Assembly (NCBI GenBank): GCA_002840055.1
Contig: PGZJ01000009.1
Span: 21,243 to 85,242, forward strand
From: Gammaproteobacteria bacterium HGW-Gammaproteobacteria-11
GTDB taxonomy: Bacteria; Pseudomonadota; Gammaproteobacteria; Pseudomonadales; Pseudomonadaceae
DNA: 64,000 bases
Direction of reading: 5' to 3'
How positions within the stretch are numbered: position 1 is the stretch's first letter; each line of letters begins with the position of its first letter. Below are positions 28,669 through 37,864 of the stretch, one piece after another. A program made the position numbers and the translations under genes. The notes beneath the pieces were generated by a model that was not told where the DNA came from, made no database searches, and saw nothing but the letters and a program-made list of their open reading frames with translations.

Positions 28669-30675
28669 CTAACGCGCTGTACGCTCTGTTTGCTCATAGA
28701 GCAAGTCAACAATGCCATTGCTTGGCACATAACCCTGAACAGTGGAAAGCAAAATACTGCGCACCCCTTCAAGCTCATCCTGCTGAACAGCTTCTTTCAA
28801 CTGGTCCAAAACCTGTAGCATCTGCGACCAGGGCAAAAAGACTTCGTTGGCACGGAAAATCTTCTCATGACCGGTTGTTTCGGGGTTGTTACCGATCAAC
28901 AGCTCCTCATAGAGCTTCTCCCCGGGCCGTAAGCCGGTGAAAGACAATCCGATATCACCCTTGATGTTCTGTTCATCGCGCACGCTCAGGCCGGAAAGCA
29001 TGATCATCTTGCGAGCCAGGTCAACAATACGCACCGGTTCGCCCATATCCAGTACGAATACATCACCGCCCTGCCCCATGGCGCCCGCCTGAATAACCAG
29101 CTGTGCGGCTTCAGGGATGGTCATGAAATACCGGGTGATGTCCGGATGGGTAACCGTTACCGGCCCACCACGGCGGATCTGTTCACGAAAAAGGGGAATG
29201 ACCGAACCCGAAGAGTCCAGAACATTACCAAAACGTACCATGCTGAAACGGGTACGGTTGACCTGATTGACCTGCTCATCGTCCCCCCAGAGATGCGGCG
29301 CCTGTTCGGCGCTCAGTGCCTGCAGCAGCATTTCCGCAAGTCGCTTGGTTGAACCCATAACATTGGTCGGCCGCACGGCCTTGTCGGTGGACACCAGAAC
29401 AAAGTGTTCGACCTGACAGCGAATGGCTGCCTGGGCGGCGAACAGCGTGCCAAAGACATTGTTCATGATGCCTTCGGCAACATTCATTTCGACCATAGGT
29501 ACATGCTTATAGGCAGCGGCATGGTAAAGGGTCTGTACCCCCCAGGCGCTGATCACATCCTCAACCCGTTGCGGATTGCGAATGGACGCCAGTATGGGCA
29601 CCAGCTCAACTTCAATGGATCGTGAACGAGCGAAAGACGACAGCTCGGCATGTATCCCGTAAAGCGCAAATTCACTGTGCTCCAGCAAAACGATACGCGC
29701 AGGATTGGACTGAATTATTTGCCGGCATAGTTCGCTGCCTATGGATCCCCCGGCCCCGGTCACCATGACCGACTTGCCCTTGATGCAGCGTTCGAACAGG
29801 CTTTGATCCGGCGGCACCGAGTCACGTCCAAGCAAATCCGTCACATCCACATCCTGCAGGTCGTCAACCTTTACCCGCCCTGACGCCAGGTCCATCAACC
29901 CGGGTATCGAGCGCACATGCAAGGGATACTGCTGCAACCTGGTCAGGACTTCACGACGACGAGCCCGGGTAGCCGAGGGAATAGCCAAAAATACCTCACG
30001 CAGCCCGGTTTTGCCGATCAGCTTGTCAATGCTTGCTGAACTGTAGACCGGCACACCTGCCATGCTGCGCTCAAGCAAGGTCTCATCGTCATCGATAAAG
30101 GCAACAGTCTTGTACTGGCTGCCCATACGCAACGAGGCGAGTAGCTGATTACCGGCCGACCCTGCTCCGTAGATGGCAATCGGAATGGCCGTCGACAGCG
30201 GCTGATCAGCACCGCTATTGCCTGCCAGAAACCAGTGCCCCATAAAATACTGACGTGCGGCCAGACGCAGACCACCAATCAGCATCAGACTCAACCACCA
30301 GTAATTGAACAGCGCCGAGCGTGGAAAGCTGATAACCCAACCGGCATCCCTGATCAACAACAGGGCCAGAACAAAACCCAGATATCCCAGGGTCACAGCC
30401 TTGAGAATGCCTACCAGCGCATCGTTGCCCAGATGGCGCATAACGGCGCGGTACATGCCCATACGAATGTAAAAGGGAATGGCAATCAGGGGTGCAGCCA
30501 GAAACAGCAGCGTCTGCCCCATATCGGGCCAGCGCCAGCCCTCATTGCCTAACCGCAGATAAAGCGCACACCACATGGCAACCGATAGCAGGATCAGGTC
30601 AGCCAGAATCTGAATGCTGCGTTTCTGCGCGTAACTCAAGCCAATCAATCTGTCCTTGAGCACAGAGATCTCCAA
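28669..30675 (-). CDS. wbpM: WbpM/CapD-type nucleotide-sugar 4,6-dehydratase, membrane-anchored
   Basis: The 668-residue protein has four to five N-terminal membrane helices (about 15-120), a first Rossmann-like domain (YGAGSAGNQLL near 170) and a C-terminal SDR domain (GAGGSIGSELC near 306). The active site reads STDKAVRPTNVMGSTKR. The usual SDR Tyr is replaced by Met, as is normal for the large WbpM/FlaA1-type UDP-GlcNAc 4,6-dehydratases. It supplies deoxy-amino sugars for O-antigen or exopolysaccharide at the inner membrane. It is the last gene of the minus-strand sugar set and ends in a clear terminator. Confidence 0.88.
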   Translation of the reverse strand: MEISVLKDRLIGLSYAQKRSIQILADLILLSVAMWCALYLRLGNEGWRWPDMGQTLLFLAAPLIAIPFYIRMGMYRAVMRHLGNDALVGILKAVTLGYLGFVLALLLIRDAGWVISFPRSALFNYWWLSLMLIGGLRLAARQYFMGHWFLAGNSGADQPLSTAIPIAIYGAGSAGNQLLASLRMGSQYKTVAFIDDDETLLERSMAGVPVYSSASIDKLIGKTGLREVFLAIPSATRARRREVLTRLQQYPLHVRSIPGLMDLASGRVKVDDLQDVDVTDLLGRDSVPPDQSLFERCIKGKSVMVTGAGGSIGSELCRQIIQSNPARIVLLEHSEFALYGIHAELSSFARSRSIEVELVPILASIRNPQRVEDVISAWGVQTLYHAAAYKHVPMVEMNVAEGIMNNVFGTLFAAQAAIRCQVEHFVLVSTDKAVRPTNVMGSTKRLAEMLLQALSAEQAPHLWGDDEQVNQVNRTRFSMVRFGNVLDSSGSVIPLFREQIRRGGPVTVTHPDITRYFMTIPEAAQLVIQAGAMGQGGDVFVLDMGEPVRIVDLARKMIMLSGLSVRDEQNIKGDIGLSFTGLRPGEKLYEELLIGNNPETTGHEKIFRANEVFLPWSQMLQVLDQLKEAVQQDELEGVRSILLSTVQGYVPSNGIVDLLYEQTERTAR

Positions 30676-30776
30676 TCAAGGGAACCGAATATGTCAAAGC
30701 ACTATTCTAGAGCTATTGACTACGGACATAGGGGTCCAGTTTCAGTAAAAAACGGAACTACAGTTCGGCGTCCTGT

Positions 30777-31796
30777 TCAGACCCCGTATCCATTCGGGTT
30801 GTTCAATTGCCAGCGCCAGGCATCGGCGCACATGCTTTGCAAATCCAGTTCAGCCCGCCAACCGAGTTCAGCGCTGGCCAGGGATGGATCGGCATAGCAA
30901 CTGGCTACATCACCCGGGCGCCGTGCAACAAAGCGCCTGGGCAAGGACTTTCCACAGGCCTGTTCGAAGGCGTGCAGCATATCCAGCACCGAGTAACCCT
31001 GCCCTGTCCCCAGGTTGAAAGCCTTGATGCCGGGCTTGCCGTTCAGCCACTCGAGGGCTTGTACATGCCCGGCTGCCAAGTCCATAACATGAATATAGTC
31101 CCTGACACCGGTTCCGTCAGGTGTCGGGTAATCATTGCCAAACACACTCAGGTGGTCACGACGCCCAACCGCCACTTGGGCCACATAGGGCATGAGATTG
31201 TTGGGGATACCGGCCGGATCCTCGCCTATCAGACCGCTGGGGTGGGCCCCCACCGGGTTGAAGTAGCGCAACAGGGCAATATTCCAGCTGCCATCGGCCT
31301 GATGCAGATCGGTCAGCATCTGCTCGATCATCAGCTTGGAGTGGCCATAGGGGTTGGTGGCACTCAGGGGAAAGTCTTCCTTGATCGGCAGACGGGCAGG
31401 ATCGCCATACACCGTGGCCGAGGAGCTGAAGACCAGATTTTTCACACCCGCTCGCTGCATGGCCGCGCACAGCACCAGGGTGCCACTGATATTGTTGTGG
31501 TAATAGCGCAGGGGTTGCTGAACCGACTCACCGACCGACTTGAGTCCGGCGAAATGAATCACCGCATCGATAGGCTGCTCACTGAACAGTTGATCAAGCA
31601 AGGGGGCATCGTTGATGTCGCCGACAGTGCAGGGCACAGAACTGCCGGTTATATGCTCGACCCGGCGCAAGGCCTCAGGTGAGCTGTTGCTGAAATTATC
31701 CAGCACTCTAACGCTGAAACCCGCCTCAAGCAGCTTGATGCAGGTATGGGTGCCAATATAGCCCGCACCACCGGTAACCAGAATGAGTTTGCCCAT
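30777..31796 (-). CDS. galE: UDP-glucose 4-epimerase
   Basis: The 339-residue SDR enzyme interconverts UDP-glucose and UDP-galactose. It has the NAD-binding GGAGYIGTHT at the N-terminus, the catalytic Ser in FSSSATVYG and the YGHSK Tyr/Lys pair. DYIHVMDLAAGHV and FNLGTGQGYSVL are the usual GalE blocks. The start at 31796 matches family length; the upstream ATG at 31853 is rejected. A weak hairpin followed by a T-run lies just after the gene (about 30752-30770). Confidence 0.95.
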   Translation of the reverse strand: MGKLILVTGGAGYIGTHTCIKLLEAGFSVRVLDNFSNSSPEALRRVEHITGSSVPCTVGDINDAPLLDQLFSEQPIDAVIHFAGLKSVGESVQQPLRYYHNNISGTLVLCAAMQRAGVKNLVFSSSATVYGDPARLPIKEDFPLSATNPYGHSKLMIEQMLTDLHQADGSWNIALLRYFNPVGAHPSGLIGEDPAGIPNNLMPYVAQVAVGRRDHLSVFGNDYPTPDGTGVRDYIHVMDLAAGHVQALEWLNGKPGIKAFNLGTGQGYSVLDMLHAFEQACGKSLPRRFVARRPGDVASCYADPSLASAELGWRAELDLQSMCADAWRWQLNNPNGYGV

Positions 31797-31910
31797 GGAA
31801 TGGCGCCTTTGAACATGAACACGGATTATGAACCCTGTTGATTCATGCGTCACCCCATAGCCCGGTCAGGAATATTGCCGATCAAGTGCTCAGATCTGCG
31901 TAGCAGAGCC

Positions 31911-33329
31911 TCAATGCTCCCCTGCTGAAGCGCCCGAGCGCTGTTGAATCGCCTCCAGCAGGCGTTCGGTTTCACGCTCCATAAGTCCCTGGTCAGCTCG
32001 GCTTTCGACATTCAGGCGGATGACCGGCTCGGTGTTCGAGGCGCGCAGATTGAAGCGCCACTCGGCGAAGCAGACACTGACACCGTCGGTATGATCCAAC
32101 TCCAGTGCATCCGGGGCATACTGCGCCTCGATCTCACGCAGCACCTGCGGGGCATCAGCCACGGTAAGATTGATCTCGCCCGACGAGGGATAGGCGGCAA
32201 TACGCTCGTCCACCAGCGCTGACAAGGGCTTGCCCTTGACGCACAGCAGCTCGGCCACCAGCAGCCAGGGGATCATGCCGCTGTCGCAGTAGGCAAAGTC
32301 GCGGAAATAGTGATGCGCGCTCATTTCGCCGCCATAGACCGCATCCTCTTCACGCATGCGTTCCTTGATAAAGGCGTGCCCGGCCTTGGTTTGTACGGCT
32401 ACACCGCCGTTCTGCTCGACCTGCTCCACGGTGTTCCAGACCAGTCGGGGATCATGGATGATGCGCGCGCCTTTCTCCTTCTGCAGGAAGGCTTCAGCCA
32501 ACAAACCGACAATATAGTAGCCCTCGACAAAGCGGCCCTGCTCGTCGAACAGGAAGCAGCGGTCAAAATCCCCATCCCAGGCAATACCCATGTCAGCGCC
32601 ATGGGCCAGCACCGCGTCACGCGTCAGGCTGCGATTTTCCACCAGCAGTGGATTGGGTATGCCGTTGGGAAAGCTACCATCAGGTTCATGGCAAATCTTG
32701 ATCAGTTCAACCGGCATGTTCAGATTGGCAAACGCCGCTTCCAGGGCATCCACCGCCGGACCGGCAGCCCCGTTGCCGGCGTTGACCACCAGTTTCAGGG
32801 GCTTGAAAGCAGCTGGGTTGATATAGCCCATCAGATGACGGATATAGTCCTCACGGGTATCAACTTGCTGGTAGCTGCCGCGCTGGCTGTCTGACACGGC
32901 CGGGTCACGACCATCCACCAGGTCATATTCAAGGCTCTCGGCCAGGCTACGAATCGCTTTCAGACCGCTATCAGCGGAAATCGGCCTGGAACCCTCGCGA
33001 ACCAGTTTGAAACCGTTGTAGTCGATCGGGTTGTGCGATGCCGTGACCTCAATGCCACCATCCACACCGAGATGGAAGGTAGCAAAATACACCTCCTCGG
33101 TGCCTGCAAGGCCCAGATCCAGAACGTCGACGCCCTCATCACGCAGGCCGTTGGCCAAAGATGCTTTCAGCTCAGCGGAGGTGCTGCGCACATCTCCGCC
33201 CAGCACAATGCGGCTGGGTTTGAGCCACTGGGCAAAGGCCCGGGCGATGCGGTAAGCCACGTCCTCATTGAGCTGAGTGCCCAACTGGCCGCGAATATCA
33301 TAGGCTTTGAAGCAGGTTATCTCAGACAT
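31911..33329 (-). CDS. manB: Phosphomannomutase (ManB/CpsG type)
   Basis: The 472-residue enzyme converts mannose-6-phosphate to mannose-1-phosphate on the way to GDP-mannose. The opening [13 protein letters not shown], the phosphoserine loop TASHNP (Ser98) and the metal loop DGDFDR are intact. The sugar-binding [10 protein letters not shown] and phosphate-binding [10 protein letters not shown] are also present. It resembles E. coli CpsG more than AlgC. The start at 33329 ([11 protein letters not shown]) fits the family; ten further codons to 33359 are not supported. Confidence 0.93.
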   Translation of the reverse strand: MSEITCFKAYDIRGQLGTQLNEDVAYRIARAFAQWLKPSRIVLGGDVRSTSAELKASLANGLRDEGVDVLDLGLAGTEEVYFATFHLGVDGGIEVTASHNPIDYNGFKLVREGSRPISADSGLKAIRSLAESLEYDLVDGRDPAVSDSQRGSYQQVDTREDYIRHLMGYINPAAFKPLKLVVNAGNGAAGPAVDALEAAFANLNMPVELIKICHEPDGSFPNGIPNPLLVENRSLTRDAVLAHGADMGIAWDGDFDRCFLFDEQGRFVEGYYIVGLLAEAFLQKEKGARIIHDPRLVWNTVEQVEQNGGVAVQTKAGHAFIKERMREEDAVYGGEMSAHHYFRDFAYCDSGMIPWLLVAELLCVKGKPLSALVDERIAAYPSSGEINLTVADAPQVLREIEAQYAPDALELDHTDGVSVCFAEWRFNLRASNTEPVIRLNVESRADQGLMERETERLLEAIQQRSGASAGEH

Positions 33330-33422
33330 GTAAGTCCCTGGGTGATGAAGTAAGTCCATTTGCCCCCGTGCAGTCAGGGGACGGTGATCAACGGTGATCC
33401 GACCTGTTGTTGCAATCCTGGT

Positions 33423-35069
33423 TCAGTGTTTATCCATTACTGCAGCCAGCAAACCTGCCGTGGAGGCATCCAGCCCTTGCCCCAAGGGTTGCTCTGCCCG
33501 CAACTGGGCCAAGGCATCTACTGCAATAAGCTTGCCCATTTCCACGCCCCACTGATCAAAGGGGTTGATCTCCCAGATCACCGATTGCACAAACACCTTG
33601 TGTTCATACAGCGCAATCAACGCCCCAAGACTGAAAGGCGACAACTCATCCAGCAACAGCGTGGTGCAGGGCTGGTTGCCCCGATAGCGCCGGTACAACG
33701 GCAGGCTTTCGGCATCGGCCAGCGCTGCATCACCAAAGGCCAACAGGCGTGACTGCGCCAGGCAGTTGGCAATTGCCAGTTGATGCTGGGCCGCCAGTTC
33801 CTCCATGCCCTCCAGATGCTGAGCCTCACGGTAACGCCGTGCCGGCACGATGAAATCGCAGGCGACCGGCTGCGTACCCTGGTGCAACAGCTGATAAAAG
33901 GCATGCTGTGCATTCGGCCCCACATCACCCCAGATGATCGGACAGGTATTGCGTGTTACCAGAGCACCATCGCGCGTCACCCGCTTGCCGTTAGACTCCA
34001 TTTCCAGTTGTTCAAGATACGCAGGGAATTGTTTCAATCTGCCGTCATAGGGCAAGATCGCCAGGGCATTGATACCCAGCAGATTGACATTCCAGATGCC
34101 CAGCATGGCCATAAGCACCGGCAGATTTTCGGTACCGGGTGCTTCACAAAAGTGCCAATCCATGTGATGCGCCCCATCCAGCAGCTCGCGAAAGCCCGCC
34201 ATCCCCAGCGTAAGCGCAATTGGCAGGCCTATTGCCGACCATAATGAGTAACGTCCACCGACCCAGTCCCAGAGCAGTAACTGGTTACTTTTGCTGATAC
34301 CCCATTCAGTCATTTTCTCTGGCGCTGCCGACACCCCAATAAAATGGCATTGCAGTAGTGCGGGCGAGTCACCCAGACTGCGCTGAAGCCATTGGCGCGC
34401 AGTATCGGCGTTGCTCAGGGTATCTATGGTGGTAAAGGACTTGGACGACACAATGAACAGGGTGGTATGCGGGTTCAGTGTCTGCAGAATCTGCGCCAAC
34501 TGACTGCCATCCATGGTCGAGGCAAAGTACACCCGCAATGGTCCGGCTGTCTCAACCTTGAAATCACGCAGGGCATCACAGACCATCAGCGGGCCCAGAT
34601 CAGAGCCACCTACACCAATGTTAACCACATGGGTAATGGCTTCACCGCTGACACCGCGCCACTGGCCAGCGTGCAGCTTGGTAACCAGGGATTCCATGCG
34701 CTGTAACTGCGCATGAATCATGCCTGCCAGCGGCAGCCCGTCCAGATCACCATCGGCCTCCGCCGGCAAACGCAGAGCCCAGTGCATGGCCGACCGACCC
34801 TCACTGGTATTCACCCGCTCACCGGCAAACAGCCGCTCACGCCAGAATGACAGGCCACTGGCATCGGCAAGACGGCACAACTCGGCCAATACTTCATTGG
34901 TCACGCGCTGTTTGGACATATCCAGCAGTAACGGTCCACAGCGGCGTTGCAGCGCCTCAAAACGCGCCGGATCAGCCTCGAACAACTCGGCAATGGTAAC
35001 CCCGTCAAATTGCTCGGCCAGTACTTTTAGTCTGGCCCAGGCCTGGGTCTTGTCGCTCTGCTCGGTCAC
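33423..35069 (-). CDS. pgi: Glucose-6-phosphate isomerase
   Basis: The 548-residue enzyme interconverts glucose-6-phosphate and fructose-6-phosphate. Both family signatures are present: [17 protein letters not shown] and [12 protein letters not shown]. The GVGGSDLGP phosphate loop is also intact. The gene starts with GTG at 35069, directly adjoining the stop of the Ugd-like gene (no spacer), which implies translational coupling. Its presence here ties central sugar metabolism to polysaccharide precursor supply. Confidence 0.96.
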   Translation of the reverse strand: MTEQSDKTQAWARLKVLAEQFDGVTIAELFEADPARFEALQRRCGPLLLDMSKQRVTNEVLAELCRLADASGLSFWRERLFAGERVNTSEGRSAMHWALRLPAEADGDLDGLPLAGMIHAQLQRMESLVTKLHAGQWRGVSGEAITHVVNIGVGGSDLGPLMVCDALRDFKVETAGPLRVYFASTMDGSQLAQILQTLNPHTTLFIVSSKSFTTIDTLSNADTARQWLQRSLGDSPALLQCHFIGVSAAPEKMTEWGISKSNQLLLWDWVGGRYSLWSAIGLPIALTLGMAGFRELLDGAHHMDWHFCEAPGTENLPVLMAMLGIWNVNLLGINALAILPYDGRLKQFPAYLEQLEMESNGKRVTRDGALVTRNTCPIIWGDVGPNAQHAFYQLLHQGTQPVACDFIVPARRYREAQHLEGMEELAAQHQLAIANCLAQSRLLAFGDAALADAESLPLYRRYRGNQPCTTLLLDELSPFSLGALIALYEHKVFVQSVIWEINPFDQWGVEMGKLIAVDALAQLRAEQPLGQGLDASTAGLLAAVMDKH

Positions 35070-36356
35070 TCAACCTCTCCCTACACCGAAGTAGACAAAT
35101 CCTTGCTCACGGACAAAGGCTGGATCCCAGATATTACGTCCATCAAGCAAAATCGGCGCGCGCATCAGCTGCTGCAACCGGCTCCAGTTCGGACTCCAGT
35201 AGGATTTCCACTCGGTCACCAGCATCAGTGCATCCACCCCTTCCAGTGCCAGATAGGGATCATCAAACAACAACAGGTCATCACGTTCACCGGCCCAGGC
35301 CTGCAGCGCCGGCAAGGCTCGTGGATCATGCACACGCACCTGCACGCCCTGAGCCCAGAGCGCCTCAATCAGTTTCAGCGCGGGTGCGTTGTCGATGCGT
35401 CCAGTCTCAGGTTTGAATGCCACCCCCCAGATCGCCACCTTGCGCCCGCGCAGATCACCGTCACAATGAGTCCATAGCTTGCGAAACAGCAGTTCCTTTT
35501 GCCGCTCGTTAATAGCCATCACCTGTGTCAGCAACTGTGCCTGCTGGCCTCGCCGGGTCAGGGTTGAGGCCAGGCTCATGACATCACGGGAGAAGCTCAA
35601 GCCGCCAAAACCGCAACCAGGATACAGATAGGCCTCGCCAATACGCTTATCCGCACCCATACCCTGACGCACCTGCTCTATATCGACGTCCAGACTGTCA
35701 GCCAGATTAGCCATGTCATTCATGTAACTGAGGCGGGTCGCAAGCATCCCGGTAATCGCCAACTTGGTAAACTCGGCATCCCGCGGACGCATCAACATGA
35801 TGCAGTCCCGGCGACGATTAAAGGGTCTGAGCAACTCCGAGACCATCTGGCTGGCCCATGGCGAGTCTGTGCCAACCAACCAGTGATCTGCACGTTTGAA
35901 ACTTTGAATGGCATTACCTTCAGTCAACAGATCCGGCAGGCTGACTACCGCCGAATCGGCACCACTGGCCTCACGCAAGCGTGCCTGTAGCAGCTCGCTG
36001 GTACCCACCTGAAAAGTGGATTGATTAACCAGCAGCCAGCGTTTGAAAGGATCAGCGGGAAAGGCTTGAATGATATCAAAGGCCTGCTGTTCGGATTGCG
36101 GTGAAAGCGCCAGCCAGATCACCTGATTATCCTTGTCAACCGGCTCATGCAGTGCCACATAGCGCAAGCGTTGTTCTGATACCTGCTCAGACAGCAACTC
36201 GGCCAGGCCCGGCTCACGAGAAGGGCAAATACCCTGTTGCAACTGCTCCAGCAGGACATCATCGGTGATATGCAGTACAACCTGATGTCCGGTCGAGGCC
36301 ATGGCTGCCGCGCTGACCAGCGCACAAAGGGTATCGCCGTAGGAATCAATATGCAT
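35070..36356 (-). CDS. UDP-glucose 6-dehydrogenase-like protein lacking catalytic residues
   Basis: The 428-residue protein aligns along its whole length with UDP-glucose dehydrogenases (EFTKLAITGMLATRLSYMNDMANL; GADKRIGEAYLYPGCGFGG; IWGVAFKPETGRIDNAP; VTEWKSYWSPNW). Three key sites are lost. The N-terminal GxGxxG NAD loop reads SYGDTLC. The catalytic Cys motif GGSCFPKD reads GGLSFSRD, with Ser254 replacing Cys. The PEFLKEG block reads LPDLLTEG. Lys198 is kept. The frame is intact and the gene sits between galU and pgi with no gaps, so it looks like a maintained pseudoenzyme rather than a decaying one. Activity as a dehydrogenase is unlikely. Confidence 0.85.
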   Translation of the reverse strand: MHIDSYGDTLCALVSAAAMASTGHQVVLHITDDVLLEQLQQGICPSREPGLAELLSEQVSEQRLRYVALHEPVDKDNQVIWLALSPQSEQQAFDIIQAFPADPFKRWLLVNQSTFQVGTSELLQARLREASGADSAVVSLPDLLTEGNAIQSFKRADHWLVGTDSPWASQMVSELLRPFNRRRDCIMLMRPRDAEFTKLAITGMLATRLSYMNDMANLADSLDVDIEQVRQGMGADKRIGEAYLYPGCGFGGLSFSRDVMSLASTLTRRGQQAQLLTQVMAINERQKELLFRKLWTHCDGDLRGRKVAIWGVAFKPETGRIDNAPALKLIEALWAQGVQVRVHDPRALPALQAWAGERDDLLLFDDPYLALEGVDALMLVTEWKSYWSPNWSRLQQLMRAPILLDGRNIWDPAFVREQGFVYFGVGRG

Positions 36357-36362
36357 AAGGAC

Positions 36363-37244
36363 TCATCCGGCATAACGCCGTAGCAAAGCCTGAAAATCCT
36401 CAGCCAGTTGCGCATGCCGCAAGCCGTAGGCCAGGGTGGCCTCAAGGTAGCCAAGCTTGCTGCCACAATCGTGCGAACGGCCACGCAGGCGGTAGGCATC
36501 TGCACCCTGTTCTGCCATCAGCGCTGCAATTGCATCCGTCAACTGAATCTCGCCACCGGCACCTGCTGGTGTCACGGCCAACAGATCAAAAATCCTCGCC
36601 GGCAACAGATAGCGACCAACGATAGACAGATTCGAAGGTGCATCGGCCCTGGGTGGCTTTTCCACTACCCGCTGCATGGCCGCACTCTGGCCCGGTTTCA
36701 GATCCTGCCCGGCCAGGTCAACCACACCGTATTGATGCACCTGGTCCCAGACCACCGGCTCAACCATGACCTGGGCACGGCCTGAACGCTCAAAGGCCTC
36801 CTTCATAAGCTGCAGATCATTTGCATCACCGGCCGCCGCTACCAGTACATCAGGCAACATCACGGCAAAGGGTGCATCACCCACAACCTGCCGTGCACAA
36901 TATACTGCATGCCCAAGACCAAGTGCCCGGCCCTGTCGTACCGACGACACTTTCAGCCGCGCCGGTGCAATATCACGCAGCAGAGCCAGCAACTCGGTTT
37001 TGCCACGCCGCTCCAGCTCAGCCTCGAGCTCATAGTTCGCATCAAAATGATCCTCGATAGCCTTCTTGCTGGAATGGGTCACCAGCACGATCTCGTCTAT
37101 CCCCGCCGCCAGCGCCTCCTCAACAACGTACTGAATCACCGGCTTATCCACCACGGTGATCATTTCCTTGGGGATCGCCTTGCTGGCTGGCAAAAAGCGG
37201 GTACCCAGACCGGCAACTGGTAAAACGGCTTTTCGAATACTCAC
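36363..37244 (-). CDS. galU: UTP-glucose-1-phosphate uridylyltransferase
   Basis: The 293-residue enzyme makes UDP-glucose. The nucleotide-binding opening AVLPVAGLGTRFLPASKAIPKEM is diagnostic, as are VDKPVIQYVVEEAL and EKPPRADAPSNLSIVGRYLL. The start is taken as GTG at 37244, which has GGAG five bases upstream and gives the usual N-terminus. An ATG at 37289 without a ribosome binding site would add 15 residues. It heads the minus-strand sugar-nucleotide set and is divergent from the T6SS operon. Confidence 0.93.
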   Translation of the reverse strand: MSIRKAVLPVAGLGTRFLPASKAIPKEMITVVDKPVIQYVVEEALAAGIDEIVLVTHSSKKAIEDHFDANYELEAELERRGKTELLALLRDIAPARLKVSSVRQGRALGLGHAVYCARQVVGDAPFAVMLPDVLVAAAGDANDLQLMKEAFERSGRAQVMVEPVVWDQVHQYGVVDLAGQDLKPGQSAAMQRVVEKPPRADAPSNLSIVGRYLLPARIFDLLAVTPAGAGGEIQLTDAIAALMAEQGADAYRLRGRSHDCGSKLGYLEATLAYGLRHAQLAEDFQALLRRYAG

Positions 37245-37710
37245 AATGACTCCATCACTGTCTGAAACGGGGAGAGGCTGCACATCCATGGTGACACAAA
37301 ATCATCGGTAAATAACCAGATGGAATGACGAGGCAATGGCAAGGAAGAGATGGCATGAAGCATTCCACGCTGGAACATAGCGCAAGCCATCCTCCTATAT
37401 TGAGCCTTGCGAAGGAACTTTCCTGCGAACGTTAATATATGCACAGCGCTATAAAAAAACTAAGTGCTTATTACTAAACCAAAATAAAAAATAACATCAA
37501 AAGTGTAGTAACCTTGACTTATCCAATCTTTGACCATGTCAAGCATTAAATCCTTTTCGTACAAATTCAATAATGCGGCGCCAATGAAATGACAGGTTTT
37601 TTGTCGCTTACCAAAATTTGCGCAGCAATGATCAGATTTGCCAAGCCCATCACAAACCCTGGCTTCCATTAGCCACGATGCCTGTCTAGGATGCGCCCTG
37701 CAATGACGGC
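37245..37710. other. AT-rich non-coding spacer between galU and the T6SS operon
   Basis: I see no credible gene in this stretch. It is noticeably AT-richer than its flanks, especially 37420-37640, and would hold the galU promoter and upstream control elements for the T6SS. A half-site resembling the downstream repeats (TTGCGCAGCAA) occurs near 37618-37628. Confidence 0.5.
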
Positions 37711-37728
37711 TGCGCAATTTGTTGCGCT
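37711..37728. promoter_or_regulatory. T6SS leader inverted repeat 1
   Basis: TGCGCAA-TTTG-TTGCGCT: 7-base arms (6 of 7 matching) with a 4-base spacer. It is the first of three copies of this architecture upstream of tssA. Confidence 0.6.
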
Positions 37729-37735
37729 CACCGAC

Positions 37736-37753
37736 TGCGCAAGAAGTTGCGCA
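37736..37753. promoter_or_regulatory. T6SS leader inverted repeat 2
   Basis: TGCGCAA-GAAG-TTGCGCA: perfect 7-base arms with a 4-base spacer, 25 bases centre to centre from repeat 1. Confidence 0.65.
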
Positions 37754-37763
37754 CTTAACAAAA

Positions 37764-37783
37764 TTGCGCAACTTTTTGCGCAA
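37764..37783. promoter_or_regulatory. T6SS leader inverted repeat 3
   Basis: TTGCGCAA-CTTT-TTGCGCAA: 8-base arms with a 4-base spacer, 29 bases centre to centre from repeat 2. It lies just upstream of a -10-like TAATAC (37792-37797), so a bound protein could act directly on tssA transcription. Confidence 0.65.
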
Positions 37784-37808
37784 CTTAGAGTTAATACCAT
37801 CAGTCTAT

Positions 37809-37835
37809 GCGGGGGAATAAGGAAGTTTCCCCTGC
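37809..37835 (+). promoter_or_regulatory. tssA leader hairpin with GGA in the loop
   Basis: A 9-bp stem (37809-37817 with 37827-37835, one wobble) presents the loop TAAGGAAGT. Loop-exposed GGA is the signature of RsmA/CsrA binding. A second motif, ACAGGGA, lies at 37845-37851, 13 bases before the tssA start. Confidence 0.45.
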
Positions 37836-37864
37836 GGGCACTTAACAGGGACACGTGGCGTTTT

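Noticed and set aside
37691..37864. Longer tssA start at 37691
   Set aside because: It would put the three inverted repeats and the leader hairpin into coding sequence and adds 58 residues without family support.
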